A stretch of 10,798 nt of DNA, from NCBI GenBank assembly GCA_022866005.1, contig JALHTV010000184.1, positions 1-10,798 of the forward strand, given 5' to 3'. Both the position numbers and the translations under genes were made by a program. A model generated the notes under the pieces. It ran no database searches. It was not told the origin of the DNA and saw nothing but the letters and a program-made list of their open reading frames with translations. Source of the DNA: Phycisphaerae bacterium. Lineage in GTDB: Bacteria > Planctomycetota > Phycisphaerae > SM23-33. Of this stretch, positions 1 through 6,572 are shown one piece after another; the stretch's first letter is position 1, and the number at the start of each line of letters is the position of its first letter.

Positions 1-921
1 AGATCGCTGTCGCGCTTCCGCTCCTCGAGTTCGAACAGCCGGGCGGTGAGCATCTTGCGGGCCACGCGGCGGTTCTGGTGCTGGGAGCGCTCGTTCTGGC
101 ACTGCACGACGATGCCGGTAGGCAAGTGCGTCAGGCGGACGGCGCTGGAGGTCTTGTTGACGTGTTGGCCGCCCGCCCCGCCGGCGCGGAAGGTGTCCTC
201 GCGGACGTCGCTGCCCCAGTCGATGTCCACTTCCACCTCGTCCAGTTCCGGCAGCACGTCCACGGAGGCGAAGCTCGTGTGGCGGCGCTTCTGCGCATCG
301 AAGGGGCTGATCCGCACCAGCCGGTGCACGCCCCGCTCGGCGGAGAGGTACCCGTAGGCGTACGGCCCCGCCACGTGCAGCGAGACGCTGCGCAGCCCGG
401 CTTCTTCCCCGGCCACGCGGTCCACCTCGGCGGCCTCGGAGCCGGCCTGCTCGAAGTACCGCAGGTACATCCGCAGGAGCATCTCGGCCCAGTCGCAGCT
501 TTCGGTGCCACCGGCGCCAGCGTGGATGGAGAAGTAGCAGTTCCGCACATCGTGCGCACCGGAAAGCAGCGTCCGAAGCTCCAGCGCCTCCAGGTCCTGG
601 TGGATTTTCTCGACCTCCCCGGCGGCCTCGGCCATCGCCTCGGGGCTGCCGTCCTCGACGGCCAGCTCCCGAAGGGCGCCGACGTCGTCGATCCGCCGCG
701 CCAATTCCTCAGCCGGCACGACGACCGCGCGCAGGGCCTTCAGCTCGGTGATGACCGGCTGGGCGGCCTCGGGGTTGGACCAGAAGCTCGGCGCGGACAT
801 CGCCTCCTCCAGTTGCGACATCCGCTTGCGACGGGCAGGGACGTCAAAGAGAGTCCCGGATGCTCAGCAACCGGGTCCGCAGGGCGTCAATCCGGTCCTT
901 GAGCTGTTCGGGCTCGATCAT
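1..921 (-). CDS. prfB: Peptide chain release factor 2, 3'-truncated by window edge, +1 frameshift gene
   Basis: RF2 recognises UGA and UAA in the ribosomal A site and triggers peptide release. The reading frame starts at the ATG at 921 behind a good ribosome binding site (GAGAGG about 5 bases upstream). It runs 25 codons to an in-frame TGA (846-844) and continues in the +1 frame to the window edge. About 306 residues are visible of the roughly 365 usual for the family. The stop-codon recognition tripeptide SPF falls at residues 205-207 (codons 308-300). The catalytic GGQ falls at 250-252 (codons 173-165) inside RAGGAGGQHVN. Both match E. coli RF2 numbering exactly when the frameshift is allowed for. 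SPF rather than PxT separates it from RF1. The C-terminal part of domain 3 lies outside the window. PrmC, which methylates Gln252, is encoded at 4619-5497. Confidence 0.97.
844..849 (-). promoter_or_regulatory. prfB: Programmed +1 frameshift site in prfB (CTT TGA C)
   Basis: On the minus strand, codon 25 is CTT and codon 26 is TGA, followed by C, giving CTTTGAC. This is the classical autoregulatory RF2 site: low RF2 slows termination at UGA, the ribosome slips from CUU to UUU, and translation resumes with GAC in the +1 frame. The position (codons 25/26) equals that in E. coli. The internal Shine-Dalgarno-like stimulator is weak here: only CCGGGA lies a few bases upstream of CTT, where E. coli has AGGGGG. 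Confidence 0.93.
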
Positions 922-941
922 GGGCACCTCTCCCAGAGACT

Positions 942-970
942 ATGCTACCATCCCCCGTGGGTCCCCGCAA
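942..970 (-). promoter_or_regulatory. Candidate sigma-70-type promoter of prfB
   Basis: On the minus strand, TTGCGG (970-965) and TAGCAT (947-942) are separated by exactly 17 bases. They sit 21 bases upstream of the prfB start and leave room for the ribosome binding site. The match to consensus is partial (TTG of the -35, four of six in the -10), so this is a candidate only. Confidence 0.35.
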
Positions 971-1085
971 CCCCAACCGGCCACGAGCCTCCTCCGCCGA
1001 AGCAGCGGATTCGGCTGCGAAGGCTGGACGGAGCGTGGCCCTCCCGGAGGCACGCGCGACGGGCCGCTCAAGTGTCCCTGCCACC

Positions 1086-1114
1086 TTGCATGGAGAGCAC
1101 CGGGAGGCTAGAAC
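1086..1114 (+). promoter_or_regulatory. Candidate promoter of the S8-like gene
   Basis: TTGCAT (1086-1091) and TAGAAC (1109-1114) are 17 bases apart. Transcription would start near 1121, just before the AAGGAG ribosome binding site at 1137-1142 and the ATG at 1152. The rest of the divergent intergenic region (922-1151) holds a small hairpin (996-1001 with 1010-1015) and no other recognised signal. Confidence 0.35.
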
Positions 1115-1151
1115 ACGGCCACGGATTTTAGCGGGGAAGGAGCGGAGCACC

Positions 1152-2870
1152 ATGAGGACCAAAGCCGTCCGATTCGGGACAGGGTTGACCCCCACGATGC
1201 GGGTGGTCGTGGCGATTTTGCTGGTGGGCTGGGCTGGTCCGGCCTGGGGCGGGCCGCAAGCTGCGACACCCGAGAGTTCGGACATCACCACTCGGATCAA
1301 CGAACTGGCTGCCGAGGGCGGCTCCTTGCAGGACGTCATCCGGGTGCTGGGCGAACCCCAGAGCTACGTCTGGAGCGACCAGACGTTCACGAAGGACAAT
1401 CTCCCGGACAGGTACATCGCCTTCTACACCGGCGGCCTGAGCGTGTTCATGGCCTTCGGCAAGGTTCGCGAAGTCCGCCTGCACGGGGGCCCGACGGAGT
1501 ATCGCTTCGCGGGCAAGCTGGCTATCGGGTCGTCGCTGGAGGAGGTGCTGGCCGTGCTCGGTGAGCCGGGCAAGACGGTCACCGGAGGGGAGCTCACCTA
1601 CGAAGACAACGTCCTGTACCGAGACTGCACCCCCCGCGGGGGGACGGGCACGCTCAGCTACTATGCGCGACCCGACAAACGCGTTCGCGTCTTCATGGAA
1701 GACGACCGGGTCACGGCCTTGCTCCTTGCCTGCGACGATTTGGGCCCGAGGCGCCCCCGCGCGACCGCCAAGGCGGTCCAACCAGTCCAACCTGTCGAGC
1801 CGGTCGAATCGGTCAAGGAGTATGACGACGTGCGCGGCAAGGACCTCGGCAAGATGGATTTCCGCTGGCGCGGCAACCTGCTGGCGACGCTGACATTCAA
1901 CCAGGCGACCGTCTGGCCACCGGAGCCGCACATGCCGCTGGGGGGCGACCCGGCCAAGCTCATGGAGGCCGCCAAGAACCCCGGGCTGGGTGTCCGCGAC
2001 CTCCACGCCCAGGGCATCACCGGCAAGGGCGTCTGCGTGGCCATCATCGACCAGCCGCTGTATCTGGACCACCCGGAGTTCGCCGGCAAGATCGCCGCCT
2101 ATCACGATGTGGGCTGTCGATCGGAGTGGAGCATGCACGGCCCGGCCGTCGCCAGCCTGCTGGTGGGAAGCTCCTGCGGCACGGCCCCGGAGGCCACCCT
2201 GTACCACGTGGCCGCTCCGTCCTGGACGAAGGACACCGCCTACCAGGCGCAGGCGCTGGACTGGATCGTCGAGCAGAACGCCAAGCTCCCGGCCGACCGG
2301 AAGATCCGGGTGGTCTCCGTGTCGGCCAGCCCCTCCGGCCCGACCACCTTGTTCACCAAGAACACCGAGATGTGGGACGCCGCCTGCAAGCGCGCGGAGA
2401 AGGCCGGCCTGCTGGTCCTGGACTGCACCCAGCATCACGGGTTCATCAGCCGCTGCTGGCTCGACCCCAACGATCCGGAGAACGTCTCCAAGTGCACCCC
2501 GGGGGCCCCAGGGAACCCCCAACCCGGCCGGCTCGGCCAACTGTTCGTCCCCTCCTGCCCTCGCACCACGGCCGAGGAGCGCCAGAAGGGCCAGTGCAAG
2601 TACATCTACTGGGGCCGGGGCGGACTGAGCTGGACCATCCCCTACTGCGCCGGGGTCCTGGCCATGGGATGGCAGCTTCGCCCGGAGATTCCCCCAGAGG
2701 CCATGCGCGGGTTGCTGTTCAAGTCGGCCTACGTGAAGGACCGCAACACGAGGATCATCAATCCCCCCGAGTTCATCCGCGCCGTTCGGGAGTGGCGCAG
2801 CCCGCGGTTCCCCGCCACCCAGACCCGCGCCACGGAGCCAAGCGAGATCCCCCCTGAGGACAGACCTTGA
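1152..2870 (+). CDS. Exported subtilisin-like (S8) protein with two BamE-like N-terminal repeats
   Basis: A 572-residue protein. The start at 1152 is chosen for its AAGGAG site and signal peptide: hydrophobic residues 17-30, likely cleavage near AWG at 33. The frame is open further upstream, to 942, but without coding character. Two similar units follow, SLQDVIRVLGEP (58-69) and SLEEVLAVLGEP (128-139), resembling BamE/SmpA-type repeats. A Pro/Val/Glu-rich linker (about 207-225) leads to a subtilisin-like domain (about 285-530). Its triad can be assigned: Asp300 in VAIIDQPL, His329 in SMHGPAVAS, Ser493 in GLSWTIPYCAG. The motifs are non-canonical, and the oxyanion-hole Asn position (AGN in most S8 enzymes) reads CTQ (425-427). 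Ten cysteines lie in the protease domain, which suggests disulfides in an extracytoplasmic protein. The C-terminal 20 residues look disordered. The substrate is unknown, and it may be a divergent protease or a non-catalytic relative. Confidence 0.85.
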   Translation: MRTKAVRFGTGLTPTMRVVVAILLVGWAGPAWGGPQAATPESSDITTRINELAAEGGSLQDVIRVLGEPQSYVWSDQTFTKDNLPDRYIAFYTGGLSVFMAFGKVREVRLHGGPTEYRFAGKLAIGSSLEEVLAVLGEPGKTVTGGELTYEDNVLYRDCTPRGGTGTLSYYARPDKRVRVFMEDDRVTALLLACDDLGPRRPRATAKAVQPVQPVEPVESVKEYDDVRGKDLGKMDFRWRGNLLATLTFNQATVWPPEPHMPLGGDPAKLMEAAKNPGLGVRDLHAQGITGKGVCVAIIDQPLYLDHPEFAGKIAAYHDVGCRSEWSMHGPAVASLLVGSSCGTAPEATLYHVAAPSWTKDTAYQAQALDWIVEQNAKLPADRKIRVVSVSASPSGPTTLFTKNTEMWDAACKRAEKAGLLVLDCTQHHGFISRCWLDPNDPENVSKCTPGAPGNPQPGRLGQLFVPSCPRTTAEERQKGQCKYIYWGRGGLSWTIPYCAGVLAMGWQLRPEIPPEAMRGLLFKSAYVKDRNTRIINPPEFIRAVREWRSPRFPATQTRATEPSEIPPEDRP

Positions 2871-2927
2871 CAGGGCGCCGGCCGTCGGCCAGAGTTCAGG
2901 CCGCCGAGCTGGCGCATGGAGAAGTGG

Positions 2928-3464
2928 ATGAGCCGAAAGACCCCCCCCGACGTCCCCCTGGCCGCCCTGGCGATGATCCTGGCCTGGATCGTCCCCGGGG
3001 CCGGGCACGTCTACATCGGCCGACCCGTCCGGGGGATCATCCTCTGCGTGACCCTCGCGGCGACCTTCTGGGCGGGCGTGGCCATGGGCGGGGTGATGAC
3101 CGTCGATCCGGTCAACGAACGCTGGTGGTTCATCGGCGACCTGCTCACCGGCGTCCACGGCCTGGCGGCCTGGCAGCTTCAGCAGCACACCTGGCGAGGG
3201 CTGGCCGACGGAGACGTCCTGCGGCGTCAGGCGATCCTTTCGCACGACTCCCTCCACGCCGCCGCGGTCATGGACCAGAAGCTCCAGGAGCGCGGCCTGG
3301 CCCTGACCGCGCCCACCGACACCGTCGCGCGGGCCTACTCGGGCATCGCGGGGCTGCTCAACCTGATGTGCATCATCGATGTGATGCTACTCTCCTTGAT
3401 GGGGGCCCACTCCGAGCCGCTCCCGCCGGCCGTGACAGCCAGACCTCCGGGAGGCGCCTCATGA
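2928..3464 (+). CDS. TM2-like / DUF6677-like integral membrane protein
   Basis: A protein of 178 residues. The chosen start at 2928 has GGAGAAG (2918-2924) ahead of it. An ATG at 2916 would add four residues but has a poorer site. After a short charged N-terminus comes a Gly/Pro-rich membrane segment, MILAWIVPGAGHVYIGRPVRG, followed by a second hydrophobic segment. This hairpin with a PGAGHxYxGR core is typical of TM2-like proteins and resembles planctomycetal DUF6677 proteins. A central soluble, helix-prone section (about residues 85-135) precedes a third hydrophobic segment (IAGLLNLMCIIDVMLLSLMG) near the C-terminus. The function is not known. The stop codon overlaps the next start as ATGA, so the two are probably co-translated. 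The gene begins 57 bases after the S8-like gene on the same strand and may share its transcript. Confidence 0.8.
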   Translation: MSRKTPPDVPLAALAMILAWIVPGAGHVYIGRPVRGIILCVTLAATFWAGVAMGGVMTVDPVNERWWFIGDLLTGVHGLAAWQLQQHTWRGLADGDVLRRQAILSHDSLHAAAVMDQKLQERGLALTAPTDTVARAYSGIAGLLNLMCIIDVMLLSLMGAHSEPLPPAVTARPPGGAS

Positions 3465-3685
3465 CGCTCGGGACGATCTTCTGGCACCCGATGACGCTGC
3501 CCTGCGACAGCCTGCTGTGGCTGATGCTGCCGCTGATGGTCTCGGTGGCCATCGTCTACAAGACGGTGCGGACGAGAAACCTCCGCCGCCTGCCCCTGGA
3601 GATTCTCGGCCTGGTCGGCTACGTGGCCGCGGGCGTGGTGGCCCTGGGAGTGGGGCTGTGGGCCATCCAGGCCTACTGCTTGTAG
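3461..3685 (+). CDS. Small two-helix membrane protein coupled to the DUF6677-like gene
   Basis: A 74-residue protein. Its ATG overlaps the TGA of the preceding gene (ATGA at 3461-3464), and GGGAGG (3449-3454) lies six bases upstream, an ideal site for re-initiation. Two hydrophobic segments are visible, about residues 16-33 (SLLWLMLPLMVSVAIVYK) and 48-72 (LGLVGYVAAGVVALGVGLWA). They are joined by a strongly basic loop (TVRTRNLRRL), so the loop is probably cytoplasmic and both ends outside. No family was recognised. The coupling suggests it acts in the membrane with the upstream protein, possibly as a stoichiometric partner. It is easy to miss because a longer frame runs through it from 2867, but that upstream stretch is only a shadow of the preceding gene. 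Confidence 0.75.
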   Translation: MTLGTIFWHPMTLPCDSLLWLMLPLMVSVAIVYKTVRTRNLRRLPLEILGLVGYVAAGVVALGVGLWAIQAYCL

Positions 3686-3694
3686 CGCCTCCCA

Positions 3695-3722
3695 ACCTGC
3701 CGGATCTGTGGATACCTGCCGG
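3695..3722 (+). repeat. Short direct repeat ACCTGCCGG x2
   Basis: ACCTGCCGG occurs at 3695-3703 and 3714-3722, a spacing of 19 bases, in the intergenic region between 3685 and 3855. It could be a binding site or chance. No T-rich terminator follows. Confidence 0.35.
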
Positions 3723-3798
3723 GACTCTCGCATCTCCTTGCCGCGGCGTCACAAGCGAAATCACCATTTGCCCCAAGGTTCCAGCCGCCCCACCTGCC

Positions 3799-3804
3799 TA
3801 CAAT
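3799..3804 (+). promoter_or_regulatory. Candidate -10 element (TACAAT)
   Basis: TACAAT matches the sigma-70 -10 consensus at five of six positions and lies about 50 bases upstream of the start at 3855. No good -35 sits 16-18 bases before it (TTGCCC at 3768 is 25 bases away), so support is weak. Confidence 0.25.
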
Positions 3805-3854
3805 TCGTATAGAGCAGCGGATGTGCTGTCTGGTAAGCATGTTGTGAGGTTGTG

Positions 3855-4502
3855 ATGGTGTACGAACGCATCCTGCTGGACGTGGAGGCCCAGCGAGATT
3901 TCTTCAGCCCAAGCGGATCCTGCTATACCCCCCGGGCCGAAAGAGCCGCTAAGCAGATCCAGAGGCTATTCGCCTGGGCGGAGCGCGAGCGCATCCCTAT
4001 TCTTAGCACGATGTTGCGCGTGCGCCCGGACCGGCTGGGCCCCTTGCCCCACCCCGCCTGCATCGAGGGCAGCCCCGGGGAGAAAAGGCTACCGCGGACG
4101 CTATTGCGGCGGCGGATCAACTTCGGCCTGCGGAACTCCACCGACCTGCCGCCCCGGGCCCTGCGGCAGTACGGCCAGATCCTCTTTGAGCAGCGGGTGA
4201 CCAACCCCTTCACGCACAGCCGATTCGAGCGGCTGATCAGCGAGCTGGGGCCCGCGACGTTCGTCGTCTGCGGGGCCGGTGTGGCGCACGGGGTGTTCCA
4301 GGCAGCCGTGGGGCTGCGCGCCCGCAACTTCGGTGTGATCCTAGCCAGCGACGCCGTGGCGGCCTTGCCCGGGGAGAATGCCGAGATGGCCGTGCTGTGC
4401 ATGGAGGCCAAGGGCGTGGTCTTCGCGCCCGCGCGGTTGATCATGGCCCAGCCGCGCCGCCCCGTGACACCCTTCAGAACAGCCTTACCGACCAGGAGCT
4501 GA
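3855..4502 (+). CDS. Isochorismatase-fold protein with substituted catalytic triad (probable pseudoenzyme)
   Basis: A 215-residue protein of the length and fold pattern of cysteine hydrolases (isochorismatase/nicotinamidase family). The start is the ATG at 3855 behind TGAGGT. A GTG at 3852 is the alternative. Conserved landmarks are readable: the first strand with VEAQRDFF (10-17), EQRVTNPF (112-119), and VVCGAGVAHGVFQAAVGL (137-154) followed by VILASDA. Aligned by eye to the family patterns VDTQxDF, EKxxxDxF and GVATxxCVxxAxxGL, the three catalytic positions Asp/Lys/Cys become Glu11, Gln113 and Gly146. Loss of the nucleophilic cysteine would abolish the usual hydrolase chemistry, so a binding or scaffold role is likelier. 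Family assignment is fairly secure. The role is unknown. The last 20 residues are an Arg/Pro-rich tail. It may have its own promoter and lies 116 bases before prmC on the same strand. Confidence 0.78.
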   Translation: MVYERILLDVEAQRDFFSPSGSCYTPRAERAAKQIQRLFAWAERERIPILSTMLRVRPDRLGPLPHPACIEGSPGEKRLPRTLLRRRINFGLRNSTDLPPRALRQYGQILFEQRVTNPFTHSRFERLISELGPATFVVCGAGVAHGVFQAAVGLRARNFGVILASDAVAALPGENAEMAVLCMEAKGVVFAPARLIMAQPRRPVTPFRTALPTRS

Positions 4503-4510
4503 TCGGCTCG

Positions 4511-4538
4511 CTCGCCCGGCTTCCCTCGGCCGGGCGGG
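4511..4538 (+). terminator. GC-rich hairpin after the isochorismatase-fold gene
   Basis: CGCCCGGC (4513-4520) pairs perfectly with GCCGGGCG (4529-4536) around an 8-base loop. One wobble and one further pair extend the stem to ten. It starts nine bases after the stop codon. No T-run follows, so it may be a weak terminator or only an mRNA 3' structure. Confidence 0.4.
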
Positions 4539-4618
4539 CGACGCCGTCATATCGCACCCCCAGCGCTGGCGGGCGCGATCGCCTTGCCCACGTGCGCCGG
4601 CTGTGGTAAGCCCTCTGC

Positions 4619-5497
4619 ATGAACCGGCCTAGCGACAGCGCCTGGACCGTCCTGAAGTTGCTGAACTGGACACGCGACTATCTCACCGGCGCCGTGGATG
4701 AGCCGCGTCTGTCGGCCGAGGTCTTGCTCGCCAGCGTGCTGAAGTGTCCGCGCCTACAGCTCTACACGCGGTTCGACTACCCACCCACGCCGGGGGAGCT
4801 GGCGGCCTTTCACCAACTGGTTCGCCGCGCCCACGCCCACGAGCCGGTCGCGTACCTCGTGGGCGAGAAGGAGTTCTACTCCCTGCGATTCAAGGTCACT
4901 CCCGACGTGCTCGTGCCGCGCGCCGAGACCGAGGCGCTGGTCAGCGAAGCCGTCTCGCACCTGCGCGCCCACGGTGGCGCGACGACGATGTGGGACGTCT
5001 GCACGGGCAGCGGCTGCGTGGCCATCGCCACGGCCTGCCACGCACCGCAGACGAGCGTGCTGGGCACGGACATCTCACCGGCGGCCGTGGCCATCGCGAC
5101 CGCCAACGCCGTAGCGCACGGCCTGGGGGATCGGGTCCGCTTTCGCGTGGCCGACCTCCTGACGCTGCCGGAAGACTGCCGGGCGATGGCGCCCTTCGGG
5201 GTGATCGCAGGCAACCCGCCCTACGTGGCTGAGCATCAGATGATCAGCGAGACGGTCAGGCACGAACCGCCCGCCGCCATTCACGGCGGGGCCGACGGGC
5301 TGGACTTTCTCCGCCGCCTCATCGCCGACGCCCCGCCGATGCTCTCCCCGGGCGGGGCGATGATCCTGGAGTTCGGCTTCACCCAGGCCGACGCCGTCAG
5401 CGACCTGCTGGCCGCGACAGGGGCATTCGAGCCGCCGCGCGTCCTCTGCGACCACCAGGGCATCGAACGGTCCCTTGTCGCGGTCCGAAGAAGCTGA
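4619..5497 (+). CDS. prmC: Release factor glutamine N5-methyltransferase (HemK/PrmC)
   Basis: PrmC transfers a methyl group from S-adenosylmethionine to the glutamine of the GGQ motif in release factors RF1 and RF2, which speeds peptide release. The protein has 292 residues, the normal family length. A helical N-terminal release-factor-binding domain (about 1-85) contains the typical AYLVGEKEFYSLRF stretch. The VPRAETE motif follows at 99-105. The methyltransferase domain carries the SAM loop DVCTGSGCVA (126-135), the acidic GTDIS (149-153), and the substrate-glutamine motif NPPY at 199-202. The ATG at 4619 has no strong Shine-Dalgarno, but the N-terminus fits the family. Its substrate RF2 is encoded at the left edge on the other strand. 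In other bacteria prmC is often next to prfA; no prfA is in view. Confidence 0.95.
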   Translation: MNRPSDSAWTVLKLLNWTRDYLTGAVDEPRLSAEVLLASVLKCPRLQLYTRFDYPPTPGELAAFHQLVRRAHAHEPVAYLVGEKEFYSLRFKVTPDVLVPRAETEALVSEAVSHLRAHGGATTMWDVCTGSGCVAIATACHAPQTSVLGTDISPAAVAIATANAVAHGLGDRVRFRVADLLTLPEDCRAMAPFGVIAGNPPYVAEHQMISETVRHEPPAAIHGGADGLDFLRRLIADAPPMLSPGGAMILEFGFTQADAVSDLLAATGAFEPPRVLCDHQGIERSLVAVRRS

Positions 5498-5560
5498 CTC
5501 TCCTCTGGCCTGCGCCCGGATTTGCGGAACAACAAGGCCGCGTTCGTATGACGAAGGAGA

Positions 5561-6400
5561 TCAATCCTGCCATGCTGACCAGCATTCAAGCGGAACGCCA
5601 AGCTTCTCGAAGCCAGCTTCCTCATAGATGCGGGCGGCTGTCGGATTGTCAGTATAGAGGCAAAGGGTGCCTCCGAGGACACGCGAGTGATAGCGCACAA
5701 GCTCATGAATCATAGCGCGGGCATAGCCCTTGCCGCGGTACGGTTTGTGCGTAAGAACAGACTCCACCCGGGCGACGGGGCCGGCACGCTCCACCGCCGC
5801 CATAGTGACGGGCTGGCCGTTCAGGAAACCGACCAGGAGATGAAAATCGGGGCAAGCCAAGCTGCGATGTACCACGTTCATTGCCCGCCTGTTGTCGGAT
5901 TGCTCAATCATGGCCAGCAGCTCGGGCAATGGCGATCGTACACGCTGGATAGTCAACTCGGCGTTGGGGGTGATGCACGACGGCCGATGGTGAACATAGA
6001 ACTCGATTGCCTGCTCCCCAAACCGGAAGCCTGCCGCCAGGAGCGCAAGGCGAAGTCCGCCGCCGTCTCCCTGCTGAGAGAGGTGGTACACCCGGGGCGC
6101 AAGTCCCCTTCTTCGGTAGAAGTCCTGCACATCGGCAATCGCCGCTGCGGTATCCCTCGGGTGCAGGATGCACGCATGGTTCCCGTCGTGAGAGTCCGGG
6201 ATTTCGGCCGTGTGGTACAAGAGGCCATAGTCGCGCTCTTCCACGTCGGCGAATCTACGCGGGAAAACGATCTCGCCTTGGATGATGTCCTGGACCAAGC
6301 CCATGTCGTGATTATGCAATTCGTTGACAAGGAGAGCAACCGCTCGGAGGCACGGATACCGCTTTCGTTCATCAACATCTATGGCGATTGACCCCAACAA
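5561..6400 (-). CDS. GNAT-family N-acetyltransferase with N-terminal extension
   Basis: About 279 residues if the TTG at 6400 is used. The start is uncertain, because no clear ribosome binding site is seen and the first in-frame ATG is at 6304. The C-terminal half is a GNAT domain. It carries the acetyl-CoA pyrophosphate loop in VESVLTHKPYRGKGYARAM (about 212-230) and the following LYTDNPTAARIYEEAGF (248-264), a motif typical of the fold. The N-terminal half (about 35-140), with VEERDYGLLYH and HACILHP, looks like a degenerate second GNAT-like half, so it may be a tandem-GNAT protein. The substrate cannot be told. The DNA is visibly less GC-rich and freer in third codon positions than prmC and murA on either side, and the gene lies antisense between them, suggesting later acquisition. 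It converges on prmC across 63 bases. Confidence 0.82.
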   Translation of the reverse strand: MLGSIAIDVDERKRYPCLRAVALLVNELHNHDMGLVQDIIQGEIVFPRRFADVEERDYGLLYHTAEIPDSHDGNHACILHPRDTAAAIADVQDFYRRRGLAPRVYHLSQQGDGGGLRLALLAAGFRFGEQAIEFYVHHRPSCITPNAELTIQRVRSPLPELLAMIEQSDNRRAMNVVHRSLACPDFHLLVGFLNGQPVTMAAVERAGPVARVESVLTHKPYRGKGYARAMIHELVRYHSRVLGGTLCLYTDNPTAARIYEEAGFEKLGVPLECWSAWQD

Positions 6401-6440
6401 GCTGAGCCGGAACGCCCAGCGGGCAACAAGGGGTGCTTCT

Positions 6441-6473
6441 ACATTTAGCAGTCAGCATTTGGCATTGAGCATT
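6441..6473 (+). repeat. Degenerate heptamer tandem repeat (GCATTNN x5)
   Basis: Five units start exactly seven bases apart at 6441, 6448, 6455, 6462 and 6469: ACATTTA, GCAGTCA, GCATTTG, GCATTGA, GCATT. On the other strand this reads as AATGC repeated. It lies in the 172-base gap between the divergent GNAT gene and murA, in DNA more AT-rich than its surroundings. Confidence 0.7.
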
Positions 6474-6499
6474 CCTCTCACGAGACCGGCGGCCTGGCC

Positions 6500-6528
6500 T
6501 TGCTCAGCCAGCGAGCCGGTGGTATCGT
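6500..6528 (+). promoter_or_regulatory. Candidate promoter of murA
   Basis: TTGCTC (6500-6505) and TATCGT (6523-6528) are separated by 17 bases and lie 45 bases upstream of the murA ATG. The match to consensus is partial, so this is a candidate only. Confidence 0.35.
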
Positions 6529-6572
6529 GACCAGTCCGCAAAAGCAGCCCCGATCCTCAGGGAGCGGAGTGC

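Noticed and set aside
844..846. In-frame TGA at codon 26 of prfB, as a sign of a pseudogene or sequencing error
   Set aside because: It sits in CTTTGAC at the position conserved for programmed +1 frameshifting, and the +1 frame continues with all RF2 motifs at the correct numbering.
78..902. Plus-strand 274-codon frame opposite prfB
   Set aside because: It mirrors the RF2 coding sequence and shows no family motif.
942..1151. Upstream extension of the S8-like frame to 942
   Set aside because: The extension has no coding character and would bury the signal peptide internally. The ATG at 1152 has a good ribosome binding site and gives an N-terminal signal sequence.
1128..3257. Long minus-strand open frame of 709 codons opposite the S8-like gene
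   Set aside because: It is antisense to a gene with a signal peptide, conserved catalytic motifs and a proper ribosome binding site. Its Gly/Ala/Arg/His-rich product is typical of shadow frames in GC-rich DNA.
2867..3460. Plus-strand frame that precedes and runs into the 74-residue membrane protein
   Set aside because: Up to 3460 it is an Arg/Pro/Gly-rich shadow of the DUF6677-like gene. The real start is the coupled ATG at 3461.
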